A stretch of 64,000 nucleotides of DNA from Ichthyophis bannanicus. Taxonomy: Eukaryota > Chordata > Amphibia > Gymnophiona > Ichthyophiidae. The stretch is from positions 910,496,808 to 910,560,807 of the forward strand of contig CM066033.1 in assembly GCA_033557465.1 (NCBI GenBank). Reading direction: 5' to 3'. Below are positions 44,174 to 56,889 of this stretch, in pieces. Within the stretch, counting starts at the first letter, position 1. Each line of letters opens with the position of its first letter. A model generated the notes under the pieces. That model was given only the letters and a program-made list of their open reading frames with translations. It was not told the origin of the DNA and ran no database searches. A program made the position numbers and the translations under genes.

Positions 44174-46550
44174 GCACCATCCAGTTCTAATGGAATCTAG
44201 TGTATGGAGAGTATGCGACCAGAGCCTGGAATTCACTCACTTGCCAGGCTTATGTGACAACTACAAGGAAGAGGACATTCAAGGTCTAAAACTTCAGCGG
44301 ACACTCTTTCAGCGGCTCAGAGAGCCCACATGAACTGGTTGAGGACCATGTTCAGGTCCCAAGCAACCATAGGGGACTTAACTGGAGGCTTTGAAAGAAG
44401 CAAGCCCTGCATGAATTGGCATACCAGAGGCTGAGCCGAGATGAGCTTCCCATCACAGCCACAATGGAATGCTCCAGTTGCGCTGAGATGAACACGCACT
44501 GAGTTGGACTTTAGCCTAAAATTGGAGACATTAAGAGGTACTCTAACAGCTGGTCCATGGGGCAGACAAAGGGGTACCATGCCTAACCAGTGCACCAGAC
44601 AGCAAACTGTTGCCATATGAACGCTTAGGCTTTACACATAGACTCCTTGTGAGATGCTAGTAGGATCTCGGTGACACCCTTGGGGAAAGGCAAGCTCCGC
44701 AAGGGCTACTCACTCAGCATCCATACTGTGAGTGCTAAGAAGCAGATGTTGGGATGCAGCAGGGAGCTGCCCTTCACGAGAGGAGCTCTGGGTCGGAGCC
44801 CAGATGAAGAGGTTCCTTCTGCGAGAACTGTAGCAGTAATGAGAACCACTGTTGTTGAGGCCAGTAAGGAGTGATGAGAATTATGGATCCTCTCGGCCTG
44901 GAGCTTCAAAAGCGTCTTCACGATGAGCAGAATCGGGGCGAAAGGGGGCGGGTAGGCATAGAACAGGCATCTTCCCCCAGTGGATCAGAAAGGCATCCGG
45001 AGCCAGTCGCTGACCGGTCTCTGGGAGTAGAACTGAGCTTCCTGAGCATTCTGTGCCGTAACAGAGATCCATGTTGGGGGCGCCCCACTCCTGAAAGATC
45101 CAGTCCACTACCTCCCTTTTGAGGCATCACTCGTTTGGCTGAAGAACCCGACTGAGTCGATCCGCTAGGCTGTTGCTCTTGCCGGGCAAATACATCACCC
45201 TGACATCCATGCCATGGAGCAGGGGGCAAATTTTCAGAGGTGAGCTACATCCCAGCACAGGAGGTAGGAGCACATGCTCCTCTGCTTGTTCACATAGAAC
45301 ATGGCAATTTGGTTTTCTCTCTGGATCAGGACCATCTGATTCATCAGATGTGCCTGAAAGGCACAAAAAGCATCTGCGATGGCCTGGAGTTCAAGGAAGT
45401 TGATCTGATGGAGACTCTCACTTTCAAACCACAGGCCCTGGATGCGGAGACAGTCCAGGTGCACGCCCCAACCAAGCTTGGAGGCAGCCTGCAGGGCGCT
45501 GCTAGTTGGAATGGGAGGCCCTGAAGTAAGTTTGCGGGCACGAGCCACCATATCAGGGACTGAGCAAGAGGTGGCCCGAGGCTTGCTACCATTGCATTTG
45601 CAAAGTCCATTGAGCCTACCACATGTAGAGGTAGGCCTGAGGAATGACATGTATGGTGGTCACCATACGACCGAGAGCTCTCAACAGCCCACAGGCTATG
45701 GTGTGGCGCTGGTGCTGCAAAATGCCCATGACCTCGATAAGATGCAGCAGGAAAGCTCTCGCCTGAATGGTATCGAGGAGGGCCCCGATGAGCACCAGCT
45801 GGAGGTGATTGACCACGAAGCTGAGGCCTTCACGCACCTGAATGGTGAGCTCAATGGACTGCCATACTCTGGCTGGTGTGGGACTCTTTACGAGCCAGTA
45901 TTCCAGGTATGTGAAGACAGACTCCCCTGGATCTGGAGGAAAGCGGCTATGGCTGCCAGGCACTTTGTGAAGACTTTTGGGGTTGTGGCCAGCTCAAAGG
46001 GTAGTACCCAGTACTGGTAGTACTGACTGGCCAGCAAGAAGCAAAAGTACTGCCTGTGATGCGGGTGGATCAGTATATGCGCGTACGCATTCTTCAGATC
46101 CAAGGAACAAATCCAGTCATCTCATAGGAGCAACAGGAGCAGCGTCCCCAATGGGACCACTTTGAACTATTGTACACCAAGAACCAGTTGAGATTTTGCA
46201 GATCCAAAATGGGATGGAACCCTCCAGTCTTTTTGGGGACCAGGAATTACCTGGAATAAAAGCCCTGCCCAATCTGGGCTGGAAGCACCGGCTCGATGGC
46301 GAGGTTGGCCAGCAGGACCATGACCTCAGTCTGCAGTAGGTTCCAGTGCGTGGGGTCCATGGGTATTATAAGGAGGTGGCAGCATGCTGAAATGCAACCA
46401 ATACCCACTCTGGATGATCTGTAGCACCTAGGCTTCTGAGGTGCGGCATACCTCCCAAAGGCTTCCTTTGGAAGCTGGGGAACATTCCTTGCGGTGCTCC
46501 ATCAGTGACATCACCCATAGGTGAGGACTTTTCCTGCTTGTTCATGGAAA
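43125..46550 (-). mobile_element. DIRS-like element D, minus strand, decayed
   Basis: It is of the same family as E and F. The 3' tip is at 43125 (AGCGTAGTTACTGACCTG) and the 5' tip near 46550 (inverse of TTCCTGCTTGTTCATGGA). The internal complementary region lies around 43370-43445. Minus-strand coding blocks in order: RT SLDLKNAYAHILIHPHHRQY, then YYQYWVLPFELATTPKVFTK (about 46100-46000); RNase H-like HVLCEQAEEHVLL and VMYLPGKSNSLADRLSR (about 45310-45140); recombinase CKSALAFYLECMKVH and LEGHVTAHNVHVMATLVANL (44030-43770). Frames are broken throughout and the gag part is missing. The recombinase HxxR arginine is histidine (43818-43820). It lies antisense to PREB. Confidence 0.88.
44138..44171 (+). 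repeat. (TG)n microsatellite
   Basis: Seventeen uninterrupted GT units lie inside DIRS element D, in what was recombinase coding sequence. Confidence 0.97.
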
Positions 46551-47222
46551 ACTGTGAGTTACCAAATTATAAACCATTTTTGTTAGTCATTTGTAAAAGT
46601 AAGTTGTTACCAGCTGGGTTTATTGATTTAAACTTTGCTTCATATCATTGTGATCAGTTTTAGAGAGGTGTCCATGTGTAGAGTGTTGCACAACATCTCA
46701 GGGTTACAGTATTTTTATTGTAAAGATTTTACTATCGCTAAGATGGAGTATGAGGAGGTTAAGAGACTTGGTGATAGAAACAGATGGAGTGGGGATTAAC
46801 CACTGGTCTCCATGTTTCAAAGGTCTATGCTTCTAGTAGAATCCTATACTGCTAACTATATCACTGAAACCACACCACAAGCAATCGTACTAGTAATACA
46901 TAAGTGTTTCTTTCTTTTATCTAAAAGGCTAAATTTTGGAATGTTAGACTAAATTGTATATGCTTATTTTAACATTTAGCTTTGATGTTTTATGTGGCAG
47001 TCTCAACAGACTGATCTCGTTCACTATTGGTGATATTTTGTCTAGAACAGTTACAATAGTGCAATAGTTTGCTTTGTGACTGGCCTTTTGTACAGTATTT
47101 ATAGAGAAATGAAAGCCTTCAGTTTCTAGTGCTGTCAGTCTGGCACTTTGCCCATTAGTGGTGTTCATCACTTCTGTCTGCTCTCACTATCATAAATGGT
47201 ACTATGGCATTTTTCTTTGCAG

Positions 47223-47424
47223 CACTTCTTGCATTTGGAGTGGATTGACAGACAGCTCAGTGCTTCTTTGCTTCACTCACATGACACAGAAACTCATGCA
47301 CCTATGAACATAGCACTGGCTGGCAATGTGATTGCAGTGGGACAAGATGAGTATTGTCACATTCTCAAGTTCCAGTTGCAGAAACGGGAAGAAAAAAGAG
47401 CTAGCAATAGCCAGGGAAAACCAG
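47223..47424 (+). CDS. PREB: PREB (SEC12) exon 2
   Basis: The acceptor is TTTCTTTGCAG|CAC and the donor CCAG|GTAAGT. The exon enters in phase 0 and leaves after the first base of a codon. It encodes [40 protein letters not shown] and [16 protein letters not shown], then a charged linker ending GKPG. This matches the first WD/beta-propeller blade region of PREB (human wording [21 protein letters not shown], from memory). The charged stretch corresponds to the poorly conserved loop before the next blade. Confidence 0.95.
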
Positions 47425-47817
47425 GTAAGTGGGAGGTGGTTCTGCCAATCTGTGAATTTTAGCATTATTGGCTGTTAAGGTTCTGTTTGTAGCAGAATGA
47501 AAACAAGGGAGGATGTGCTGGGGGGCTTTGAAATAGAATCATGTAGAACTTCCAGATTTGGAGGATAACACAGAATGACACTATAAGAAATGTGATACTG
47601 AACAGAGCAAGAACACTTGTAGTGGAATTGGGAGCTAGATGGCAGAACTTGAACCGCATAAAATACTGCATGCAAGGCAACTCTGTTGCCATGAAATCTC
47701 TACAGGAGTACCACCTCGGTTATTAAATGAAGTGACAAGGATATTTTGAATCTTCTCAAGGTCCTAGTTGAAACATATACAAAAATGAATCAAAATTCTT
47801 TTTTTTTTTCTTTTTAG
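47425..47817 (+). other. PREB: PREB intron 2 (393 bp)
   Basis: GTAAGT to a long pyrimidine tract (about 20 T) and TTTTTAG. No mobile element was seen, in contrast with introns 1 and 3. Confidence 0.9.
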
Positions 47818-48038
47818 GAGCAAATGAGAAAGGTGTTAGGAGGAGGAGGTCATCTAGTAATACTATGAAAGATGGAGGTGGGGATACCAAGAATGAGACA
47901 GCTGAAGTCTCTGTAGAGAAACTGCAAGTGGTGAAAACGGATTTCAGCAAAGAGTTGTTGCAGAAGTCAGTCTGTTTCAACAAGGATCACTCCATCCTTG
48001 TCACTGGTGGAGCAGATGGCTTTGTGAGAGTTTGGGAG
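47818..48038 (+). CDS. PREB: PREB (SEC12) exon 3
   Basis: The exon completes the split codon from exon 2 and ends in phase 0 at GAG|GTAGGA. It encodes a basic and acidic linker (RRRRSSSNTMKDGGG, then NETAEVSVEKLQVVKTDFSK) followed by a WD-repeat blade, QKSVCFNKDHSILVTGGADG and FVRVWE. In human PREB the same segment reads GGTDGYVRVWK, from memory. The rest of the protein (further blades and the C-terminal membrane segment that anchors it in the ER) is not in the window. I looked for the next exon wording (VLEFKAH...GEIEDL) up to 64000 and did not find it. Confidence 0.95.
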
Positions 48039-49594
48039 GTAGGAATTACCAATTCTTGGTATAAAGTGCTAATTGGAAATATTCATTATGGTCTGGTCTG
48101 GGGTAATTGAGGATGAAAGAATTAAAAAGTAATTATGATCTAAGCATACCACTCTGTAATCTTGTTCATTCACTTCTGGAGGCAAGATGGATCTGGGCTC
48201 TTTGTATAAATGAGGGACAACCTATGCTAGTAGGAAAGGGCATAGTAAGGTTCAGAGGCTGATGTAATAAAGTACAAGAGGCTTAGTGCATGTTTTGTGC
48301 ATAATTTTCTGCTATATTATAGCCACCCTATGTTCATGGGAGTGTAATACACAAAAATGCACAGAGTGTTGCATAGATGACACTACACTGCTCATTGTAA
48401 TACAGTGGTAATGAAGGTATTAACTATGTAAACCTGGATGCAAAAAAGCTCCCACATAACCCAAAAGATTAATGCTTGTTTTTTAATGGTGGGGATTTCG
48501 TGTGGGTTAGCTCGCTTTGCTGTGGCTCGCATTAGTGAGTACCATTTTGTTGTGTCAGCATGAGCTACCCACAACATTTTTTAATTGAAGGGGATGGGAG
48601 GACAAATTGGGGAAAAATAAGTTGCTGAGGTGATCACATTACCGAGTGCAGGGTTACGTGGGAGATAGTGTAGCTGTGAAATGATGGATAAAGTGCTTGA
48701 TTGCAGAAAGCATTGAGATGCCTTGAGTGTTTTACTTCGGAGGGGGATAGACCGGCCAAACAACCCCAGCGGGAGGATATTTCCTCCAAAGCCATCGAGG
48801 GGTCCCATGATGCTCCCGAGGCCTCCACCTCCGGAGAGCTCCTGGTGCCATGCCTGGGGATCGTGGACCACAATTACAGTACCGATACCCAAGTATTGGC
48901 AAGCTCCATGAATCAGCGTATCCTGGCCATCGAGTAGAGCTTGGCGGCCTTACTGGCAGCCTCTGTTCCAGTAAAATCTTTACCATCTGTTCCGCAAACG
49001 CCAGCACCATCTTCGGTACCAATGTAAACTAGGTACATTGGGTTATATGCCGCTCACTACGCTACCGCCCATCCCTGCCCTCAAGTCCCTTTCCAGTACC
49101 GAGGTTACAGCCAAACAGATTCCACATACTGATTTTGATCGGTACCAGGTTCCAGTAGAGCAGGAATACCCCTCCCATCGAAACTTCAAGTCTTCGGAAT
49201 CAGATTCGTCAGACGATGAATTGGTCGATACTTGAGGCCTACAGAGTCTACCGGAGGACCTGTTTCCTTCTCTGCAATGCCGCATGTCCCTGCCAGAGGA
49301 CATGTCTTTTCAAGACTTTATACGCAATGTTGCGAGGGGCCTTTCCATAACAGTAACATCGGAGAAAGAGCCTAGAGCTGAAGAGTTGGAGATTCTCCAA
49401 TATTCAACAGCTCCTAAGGAAATGGCTACACTTCCCATTCACCGCATTCTCCACAATCTCATGCTCCATATGTGGGAAACACTCATTATTTCTCCACATA
49501 TTCGATGGCTCAGTATCATGAACCGGGTACCAGAATGTCCCAGTTTTCAACAGACACAATTGCCGCACCATTCAATGGTGGTAGAATTGACGAT

Positions 49595-49934
49595 GCGTCT
49601 GATCTAAAGCTAATCCATGTTGGAACAAATGATACTGCCAGGTATACCTCGGAACGTATCAAAAGTGACTTCATGGCTCCAGCTGGGACAGAGGGTGAAG
49701 CAGTTAGGTGCACAGGTGGTGTTCTCTTCAATCCTCCCTGTTGAGGGTAAAGGCCAAGGCAGAGAGGCTCGCATCTTGGAGATGAATGCATGGCTGCGTG
49801 GATGGTGTCATCGAGAGCGTTTTGGTTTCCTAGACCATGGGATGCTGTGCAGAGATGGCATCCATCTGTCCAGGAAAGGTCAACGTGTCTTCAGTAGTAG
49901 ACTGGCTAATCTACTGAAGAGGGCTTTAAACTAG
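49595..49934 (+). pseudogene. CR1 ORF1 C-terminal esterase-like (SGNH) domain
   Basis: LKLIHVGTNDTARYTSERIK contains the SGNH-hydrolase block III motif (GTND). FLDHGMLCRDGIHLSRKGQR contains block V (DGIH, the catalytic Asp/His pair). A frameshift near 49680 separates them. The serine block (GDS-type) is not present, so the ORF1 start is missing. CR1/L2 ORF1 proteins are known to carry such esterase domains. Confidence 0.75.
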
Positions 49935-49984
49935 ATTCGTTGGGGATGGGTGAAGAAAGCCCCCAGGTAGGTGATACATTAAAT

Positions 49985-52789
49985 AACTTTATGGAAATGG
50001 GTAACAGGGGTAACATATGGAAAGCAGTGTGTATAAATGCCCGTAGCATGGGAAATAAGATCCCTGATGTTGAAGCTTTGGTGGGAGTGGCTGACTTGGA
50101 TTTAGTGGCAGTTACAGAAACCATGGTTCACAGAAAACCATGATTGGGATGTAACTATACCTGGCTATACTTTATTCAGAAAGGACAGGGTAGGAAGTAG
50201 GGGAGGAGGAGTGGAACTATATGTAAAAACTACTATTAAAGCTTTGGAATTACAGAGCTTAAAAGGGAGAGGGGAGGCATTGTGGGTTAAACTAGAAAGA
50301 GGGAAAGAGAAATCTATTTATATCGGTGTGATATACAGACCTCCCTCACAAGAGGAAGAGGTGGACAGAGAGTTAATTGAAGACATGCACAGCATTGCTA
50401 GGAAAGGGGAAGTGCTACTGATAGGAGATTTCAATATGCCAGATGTTGATTGGCACATTCCTGCTGCAGTATCATCTAGAAGTAAGGAGATCCTGGATTC
50501 TCTACAGGGAGAACTATTCAGGCAATTGGTAACAGACCCCACATATGAAGGGGCCATACTGGACTTGGTGCTTACCAATGGTGAAAGTGTTTCTGATGCT
50601 GTAGTAGGAGATCATTTTGCATCCAGTGATCACCAGATGGTGTGGTTCAGTATTAGGACTAGGGCTGTTAGAATCCATTCAAAGGTGAGGATCTTAGACT
50701 TTAGGAAGACTAACTTTGCGAAGATGGGCCAATACCTCAGGGAGTCGTTAGTTGGATGGGAACAGCTGAGGGATGTAGAAAAACAGTGGGAAAAACTGAA
50801 AGGGGATATTTTAAGGGCAACCAACCTTTTTGTTAAAATGGTAAATAAAGGTAAAAGGAAAAGGAGACCGCTATGGTTTTCGAAAGAAGTAGCTGAAAAA
50901 GTGAAGAAAGAAGGAGGCCTTCATGAAATACAAGAAATCAAAGAGAGAGGAAGACAGGCATCTGTATTTGGAAAAACTTAGAGAAGCTAGCAAAGTAGTC
51001 AAGAAGGCAAAGATTCAAAAGGAGGAGGAAATAGCCAATGCAATAAAATGGGGGGATAAGACATTTTTCAGATATATTAGTGAGAAGAGGAAGGGCAAGA
51101 GTGGTATTGTCAGACTCAAGGGTGCAGGGGAGGAATATGTAGAAGCTGATAAGGATAAAGCGGAATTGCTTAACAAATATTTTTGTTCTGTGTTCACAGA
51201 TGAAGAACCAGGAGCAGGACCTCAGAAAACACCCACAAATAGGAACAGAAGCAAAGGACATCTTGAACAATTTTCAAGAGACTGTGTTCGTGAGAAACTA
51301 TCTCAACTTAAAGTAGACAAAGCGATGGGACCAGATGGGATACACCCAAGAATACTGAGGGAACTTGGGGACGTTCTAGCAACTCCACTGACTGACCTTT
51401 TCAATGCCTCGTTGGAGTCGGGAGTGGTGCCAAAGGACTGGAGAGAGGCTCATGTGGTGCCTTTACACAAAAGCGGAAGTAAGGATGTGGTTGAAGACTA
51501 CAGGCCGGTTAGTTTAACTTCGGTGGTGAGTAAATTATTGGAAACGCTGCTGAAAGAGAAAATAGTGAGGTTTCTGGAGTCCAGTGGATTACAGGATCCG
51601 AGGCAGCATGGATTCACCAGAGGCAGGTCTTGTCAGACAAATCTGATTGATTTCTTTGACTGGGTGACCAGGGAGTTGGACCGAGGGAGAGCTCTAGATG
51701 TAATGTATTTAGATTTCAGTAAAGCCTTTGACACTGTTCCTCACAGGCGACTTATAAACAAACTGAGCACCCTAGGGATGGACCCTAAAGTTACTGCTTG
51801 GGTTAGAAATTGGTTGGGTGGGAGGCGACAAAAGAGTACAAGTAAATGGAGCTCACTCTGAGGAGAAGGATGTTATCAGTGGTGTGCCCCAGGGATCTGT
51901 CCTTGGTCCGACTCTTTTTAACATCTTTGTTAGTGATATAGCGGAAGGACTTTCAGGTAAGGTTTGCCTCTTTGCGGATGATACCAAAATCTGCAATAGA
52001 GTAGACACCCAGGAAGGGGTAGATAACATGAGGAGAGATCTAGCTAAGCTTGAAGAATGGTCTAGAATTTGGCAGCTGGGATTTAATGTTAAAAAATGTA
52101 AGGTCATGCATTTGGGCTGCAGCAATCCAAGGGAGCAATATAGTATAGGGGGTGAAGTACTTTTGTCCACTAAAGAAGAGCAGGACCTACGCGTGGTTGT
52201 GTCTGATGATCTTAAAGTAGCTAAACAGGTAGAAAAGGCGACAGCAAAAGCTAGAAGGATGCTTGGGTGCATACGGAGAGGAATGGCTAGCAGAAAAAAG
52301 GAGGTGATAATGCCTCTGTATAAGTCTTTGGTGCGACTTCATTTGGAGTATAGTGTGCAATTCTGGAGACCGCACCTTCAAAAGGATGTGAACAGGATGG
52401 AGTCGGTGCAGAGGGTGGCTACTAAAATGATTAGTGGTCTTCATTATAAAGCATATGAGGACAGACTGAAGGATCTTAATATGTACACCTTAGAGGAAAG
52501 ACGGGATAAAGGTGATATGATTGAGATGTTTAAATACCTCCGTGGCATAAATGTTCAGGGAGAGAGCCTCTTTCAATTGAAAGCAAGTTCTGCTACGAGG
52601 GGACATGGGATGAGGGTGAAGGGAGATAGATTCAGGAGTGATATGTGGAAATATTTCTTTACGGAAAGAGTAGTGGATCCGTGGAATAGTCTCCCAGTGG
52701 AGGTGGTAGAGATGAGGACAGTAACTGAATTCAAAAAAGCATGGGACAAACACAGAGGATCTCTAAAGGTAAAAAGGGGACTGTTGTAG
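49985..52789 (+). pseudogene. CR1 ORF2: endonuclease and reverse transcriptase, few breaks
   Basis: The APE-type endonuclease (NARSMGNKIPDVEALVG, then TETMVH, RKGEVLLIGDFNMPDVDW and SSDHQMVWF) covers about 50030-50650. The linker with LWFSKEVAEKVKKE and FFRYISEKRKGKS follows. RT motifs: KAMGPDGIHPRILRELGD, VEDYRPVSLTSVVSKLLE, HGFTRGRSCQTNLIDFFDW, MYLDFSKAFDTVPHRRLINK, GVPQGSVLGPTLFNIFVSDI and LFADDTKICNRV (catalytic FADD near 51975). The C-terminal region runs to RSDMWKYFFTERVVDPWNSL. ORF2 nicks target DNA and copies the LINE RNA. Frame changes occur near 50140, 50940 and 51840 only, so the copy is fairly young. Confidence 0.92.
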
Positions 52790-55700
52790 TTGTTATAGAA
52801 GGACAGACTAGATAGGCCATGTGTTCTTTTTCTGTCGTCATATTTCTATATTTCTATGTTTGTGTTTCTAAAGCTGTAAGACACATTCCTCCAATCCTCA
52901 ATGCTTTTGTCCACCGTTGTTTCCAGGCTTCCATGCTATCAGCCAGGATTAGTTCCTACATACTCTACATGGGTATGTTTCTCAAGGAGGTAACTAGGGA
53001 TTTAGAATCAATGACTCCTCTTCTCCCTGATGATAAGAGAGCAGACTACAGTACCTCACCCTAGTCAGGCATGCTCAGAACGTCTCAAAGTTTGTCAATA
53101 GAGCAACTTTTGATTGCTTTGAATGCACCAGTACATCCATCTGCATCAGTGCATGCAGAATTGCATGGCTTTAAGCATCAGATCTTAAACAATGGGTTCA
53201 AAATAAGTTGGGTAATATTCCTTGCACTGGTGAAAACCTTTTTGGCAAGGATTGGCAAGACAAAGCGTCTCAGTTAGAATCTGAGAACACTATCTTAAAT
53301 AGACTTTCTAGATCTACGCCAACCCAGCTGAAAAGAAGGCAGCAGCAAAGTAAGCCGCCTTTAGTAAGAAGTTTTATCCTTCTTACACTCCTGCTTCTCA
53401 ATATCGGCATCAGAAAGGGCAACAGCCTCCAAAACAACAAAAGAAATCACAGGCTCCTAAGGCACAGCCAGCTCAGCAGACTCAAGCTGCTCCTGTTTTT
53501 TGACTCCTTCCTAGAGAACATAACTGCTCTGCTTCTGGAGAACCCCCTTCCTCTCCACATTGCCGGCAGACTGTGCCATTATGCCCACAGGTGGCATCTC
53601 ATTACCTCAGAGCAGTAGACATTAACGATAGTGAGCGAGGGGTACAGGCATCATCTGCAAAGCCTGCCCCCTCTACCTCGGTAAGAGAGTATCATTCTCA
53701 GACACCTCTCACTGCTCTACTACAAGAGGTCACCTCTTTCCTGGTGCAAGGTGCCATAGAAGAGGTTCCAACATCCCAGCAGGGAATGGGCTGCTATTCT
53801 CTGTACTTTCTCATTCCAAAGAAAACAGGCCCATCCTGGACCTCAGAAACCTAAATAAATTTCTCATACGCGAGAAGTTCAAGATGGTCTCTCTAGGGAC
53901 CCTTCTCCCCTATCTCCAGTCAGGACTGGTTCTGTTCTCTAGATCTAAAGGAAGTATACTCTCATATCCTTATTCATCCAGAACGCAGAAAGTTCCTATG
54001 CTTCATGTTTCAGGGAAGACACTATCAATACAAGGTCCTTCCTTTTGGACAGGCTTCTGCCCCAAGAGTTTTCACAAAGTGCATGGCGATCATAGCCGCA
54101 TGCCTAAAGAACTCTAAGGATATTTGTCTTCCTTTATTTAGACGACTGGCTCATAAGGTCAAGCACCTCTCAGGAGGCCAACCAGTCTCTCTCACGCACC
54201 ATTCAGGTGTTACAACATTTGGCATAAATCTTCCAAAGTTCCCACTCAGACTCTGGTGTTCATAAGGGCTCTCTTAAACACTCAGCAGTCAAGGGCATTT
54301 CTGCCCCAACTCTGCTGCATTCGACTCAATCAGCTAGCATCTCGGGCATGTCTCAAGGACTATCTCACTGCCCAAGAAATGCTACAACTTATGGGTCATA
54401 TGGCATCAATGGTGCATGTAGTCCTCTTTGCCTGTCTCCACATGCGCTCTGCCCAATGGACACTGACCTCCCATTGGACTCGAGCCTAAGGCCATCTCAG
54501 GGACAGAATACTAGTATCTGCCCCTCTGGCCTCATCATTGGTGGTGTTCACCAGAAAATCTCCTCATAGGGTCACCTTTTCAGATGCCCAATGTACCCTA
54601 ATGACGGATGCATCCAAACTGGACTGGGGAGCCCATCAAGGACATCTCTCCACTCAGGGCCTCTGGTCACAGTAGGAGTCACTATTCCAGATAAATCTAC
54701 TGGAACTCCGAGCCGTCTTCAGTTCTCTGAGTGTTTCAGGAACACCTGTTACCATAGAGTCCTAGTCCAAACTGACAACCAAGTGGCAATGTTCTTGGTG
54801 AACAAGCAAGGTGGAACAGGTTCTTGGTCCCTCTATAGGGATGCTCTACATCTCTGTTCCTTTGCCACTGTTCATCACATTCACCTCCAAGCGGTGTATC
54901 TTCCAGGCAAACAAAATGTCTTAGCAGACCACGAATGGTCTCTCCATGTAGACACAGTATCCTACGTCTTTCAGACCTGGGGGACACCAGAGCTAGACCT
55001 CTTTGCCACTCTGCAGAATGCCAAGCTCCCACACTTCTGCACCAGGACTCTTACATCGGACAGCCAGCAGGTGGATGCTTTTCACCTCCACTGGGGACAC
55101 GGCTTTCTTTATGTCTTCCCTCCCATTCTGCTGATACCCAAAACTCTCTTCAAACTCCAGGCGGACAGGGGCTTCATGATACTCATAGCCCCGTGCTGGC
55201 CACATCAACTGTGGTTCCCTTTCCTCTTACTTCTGTCTCAGACTCAGCCTATAGATCTTGGATCTGCTCTAGATTTGTCCTCTCAGAGGGAGGGAGGGGA
55301 TGCTGCTCCATCCCAATCTGCAGTCTCTCCACCTCACAGCATGGCTGCTGAAGGCATAGCTTTTCAGCATCTTAACCTTTCTCAGGAGGTTAAGGACATC
55401 CTTTTAGCTTCCAGAAAGCAATCCACCAGACATTCCTATGCCTTTAAATGGTGTAGGTTCTCTCTCTGGTGTTCACAACGGGATCTTAATCCCTTCTCGG
55501 CTCTGGTGGAGGCACTTCTCCAGTATCTCCTCCACCTTTCCTCATCTGGTCTCAAAACCAACTTGATAAGAGTCCATCTAAGGGCAATTGCAGCCTCTCA
55601 TCATCCCTTAAATGGGCAGCCCATCTCCTAACAGCTGCTCATATCACGTTTTGAGAGGCCTTCTGTTAACCAAGCCTTCCATTAGACCACCTCCAGTGGC

Positions 55701-56040
55701 ATGGGACCTTTAATGTTGTTCTGGGTCAACTTCTCAAACCACCTTTAAACCTTTAGCCACCACCTCGCTCATGTTTCTAACATGGAAGGTCATCTTTCTC
55801 ATTGCCCTCACTTCAGCAAAATGCATTAGTGAGCTTCAGGCCCTGGTGGCCGACCCACCTTACACACAGTTCCACCATGACAAGGTGGTTGTTAAGACTC
55901 ATCCTCACTTTATGCTGAAGGTAATATCGCCTTTTCATCTGAATCGGTCCGTTTACCTTCCTGTGTTTTTTTCCCTAGACCCACATTCATTTAGGGCAGA
56001 GGCAACCCTCCACCCTCAGGATTGTAAACAAACCTTAGAA

Positions 56041-56195
56041 TTTATTTTATTTATTTATTTAACATTTCTTATATACTGCCTTTCATGATATCAAGGTGGT
56101 TTACATTGGACAAACTGAAATTACATTAAACAGGGCATTATAACTTGGAGATAACTATTTTACAGGGAATTCTATCTTCGGAGGACTCGAACACT
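56041..56195 (-). mobile_element. L2-type LINE 3' tail inserted in DIRS E recombinase
   Basis: TTTATTTATTTA...TATACTGCCTTTC...ATCAAGGTGGTTTACA is the minus-strand 3' end of the same LINE family whose tail is at 22201-22260 (ATACTGCCTTTTCCTACAAT, then CAAGGTGGTCTACACAG). It interrupts recombinase coding sequence between DCKQTLEF and the DP(S)FLGLPVSK block. Confidence 0.85.
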
Positions 56196-56889
56196 GAAAG
56201 GCTTTTCAATTGTTCATTTCCTTTGACCCTAGTTTTTTGGGGTTGCCAGTATCCAAGCATACCCTCTCCAAATGGATAGCAGGTTGCATCACTTTTGCTT
56301 ATGATGTGGCAGGACTATCTCTTGAGGGTTATGTCACTGCCCACAATGTTTGGGCCATGGCCACCTCGATAGCAAATCTATATTCTATGGCTATTGATGA
56401 AATCTGAAAAGCAGCAGCTTGTTCTTCAGTCCATACCTTTGCTGCTCACTGTCTGGACAAAGACTCCCACCGGGATGCCATGTCTGGCCAGGCTGTTCTC
56501 TAGCATCTTTTTCAGACTTAGAGAAACTCCTACCCTCCATCCTGGAATGTTCGATACCAGACATCCATGGAGGATCCATGACCTCTTTGAGCCTCTCCTG
56601 AGGCAACCACTACTGGTTCCGAGATCTCTTCTCTGGTATCTTCCAGCTAGGGACCTAGTTAGTTATGCCTGTGATCCACAGCTCACTCTGAGGTCATCTC
56701 TCTGGCATCTCCGAGCTAGGCAGTCCCCATATGTGAAGACTACATTCCTGCTTGTTCCTGGAGATAGCGTAGTTACTCACCTGTAACAGGTGATCTCCGG
56801 AAACAGCAGGAATGTAGTCTTCACAACTCGCCTTCCTCCCCCAGGAGTTTTAGGTATTCCTTTCCTCTCCTTGTATCTCGACTACAAAT

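Larger units (their letters stand above)
37113..47222 (+). other. PREB: PREB intron 1 (10.1 kb)
   Basis: The donor GTGAGC is at 37113 and the acceptor TTTTTCTTTGCAG ends at 47222. It contains SINEs (38090 and 38949), a large palindrome (38908-41085) with a nested MITE, a repeat shared with 19892 (42393), and the minus-strand DIRS element D. The stretches 37113-38089, 41086-42392, 42506-43124 and 46551-47222 show nothing I can identify. Confidence 0.85.
49595..52855 (+). mobile_element. CR1 LINE, nearly full length, inserted in DIRS element E
   Basis: It carries an ORF1 remnant and a long ORF2 with endonuclease and RT, and ends in a TTTCTATATTTCTATG tail close to the CR1-type ATTCTATG repeat. 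The host gag sequence stops at CCATTCAATGGTGGTAGAA (about 49594) and resumes near 52856. A clear target duplication was not identified, which is normal for CR1. Confidence 0.9.
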
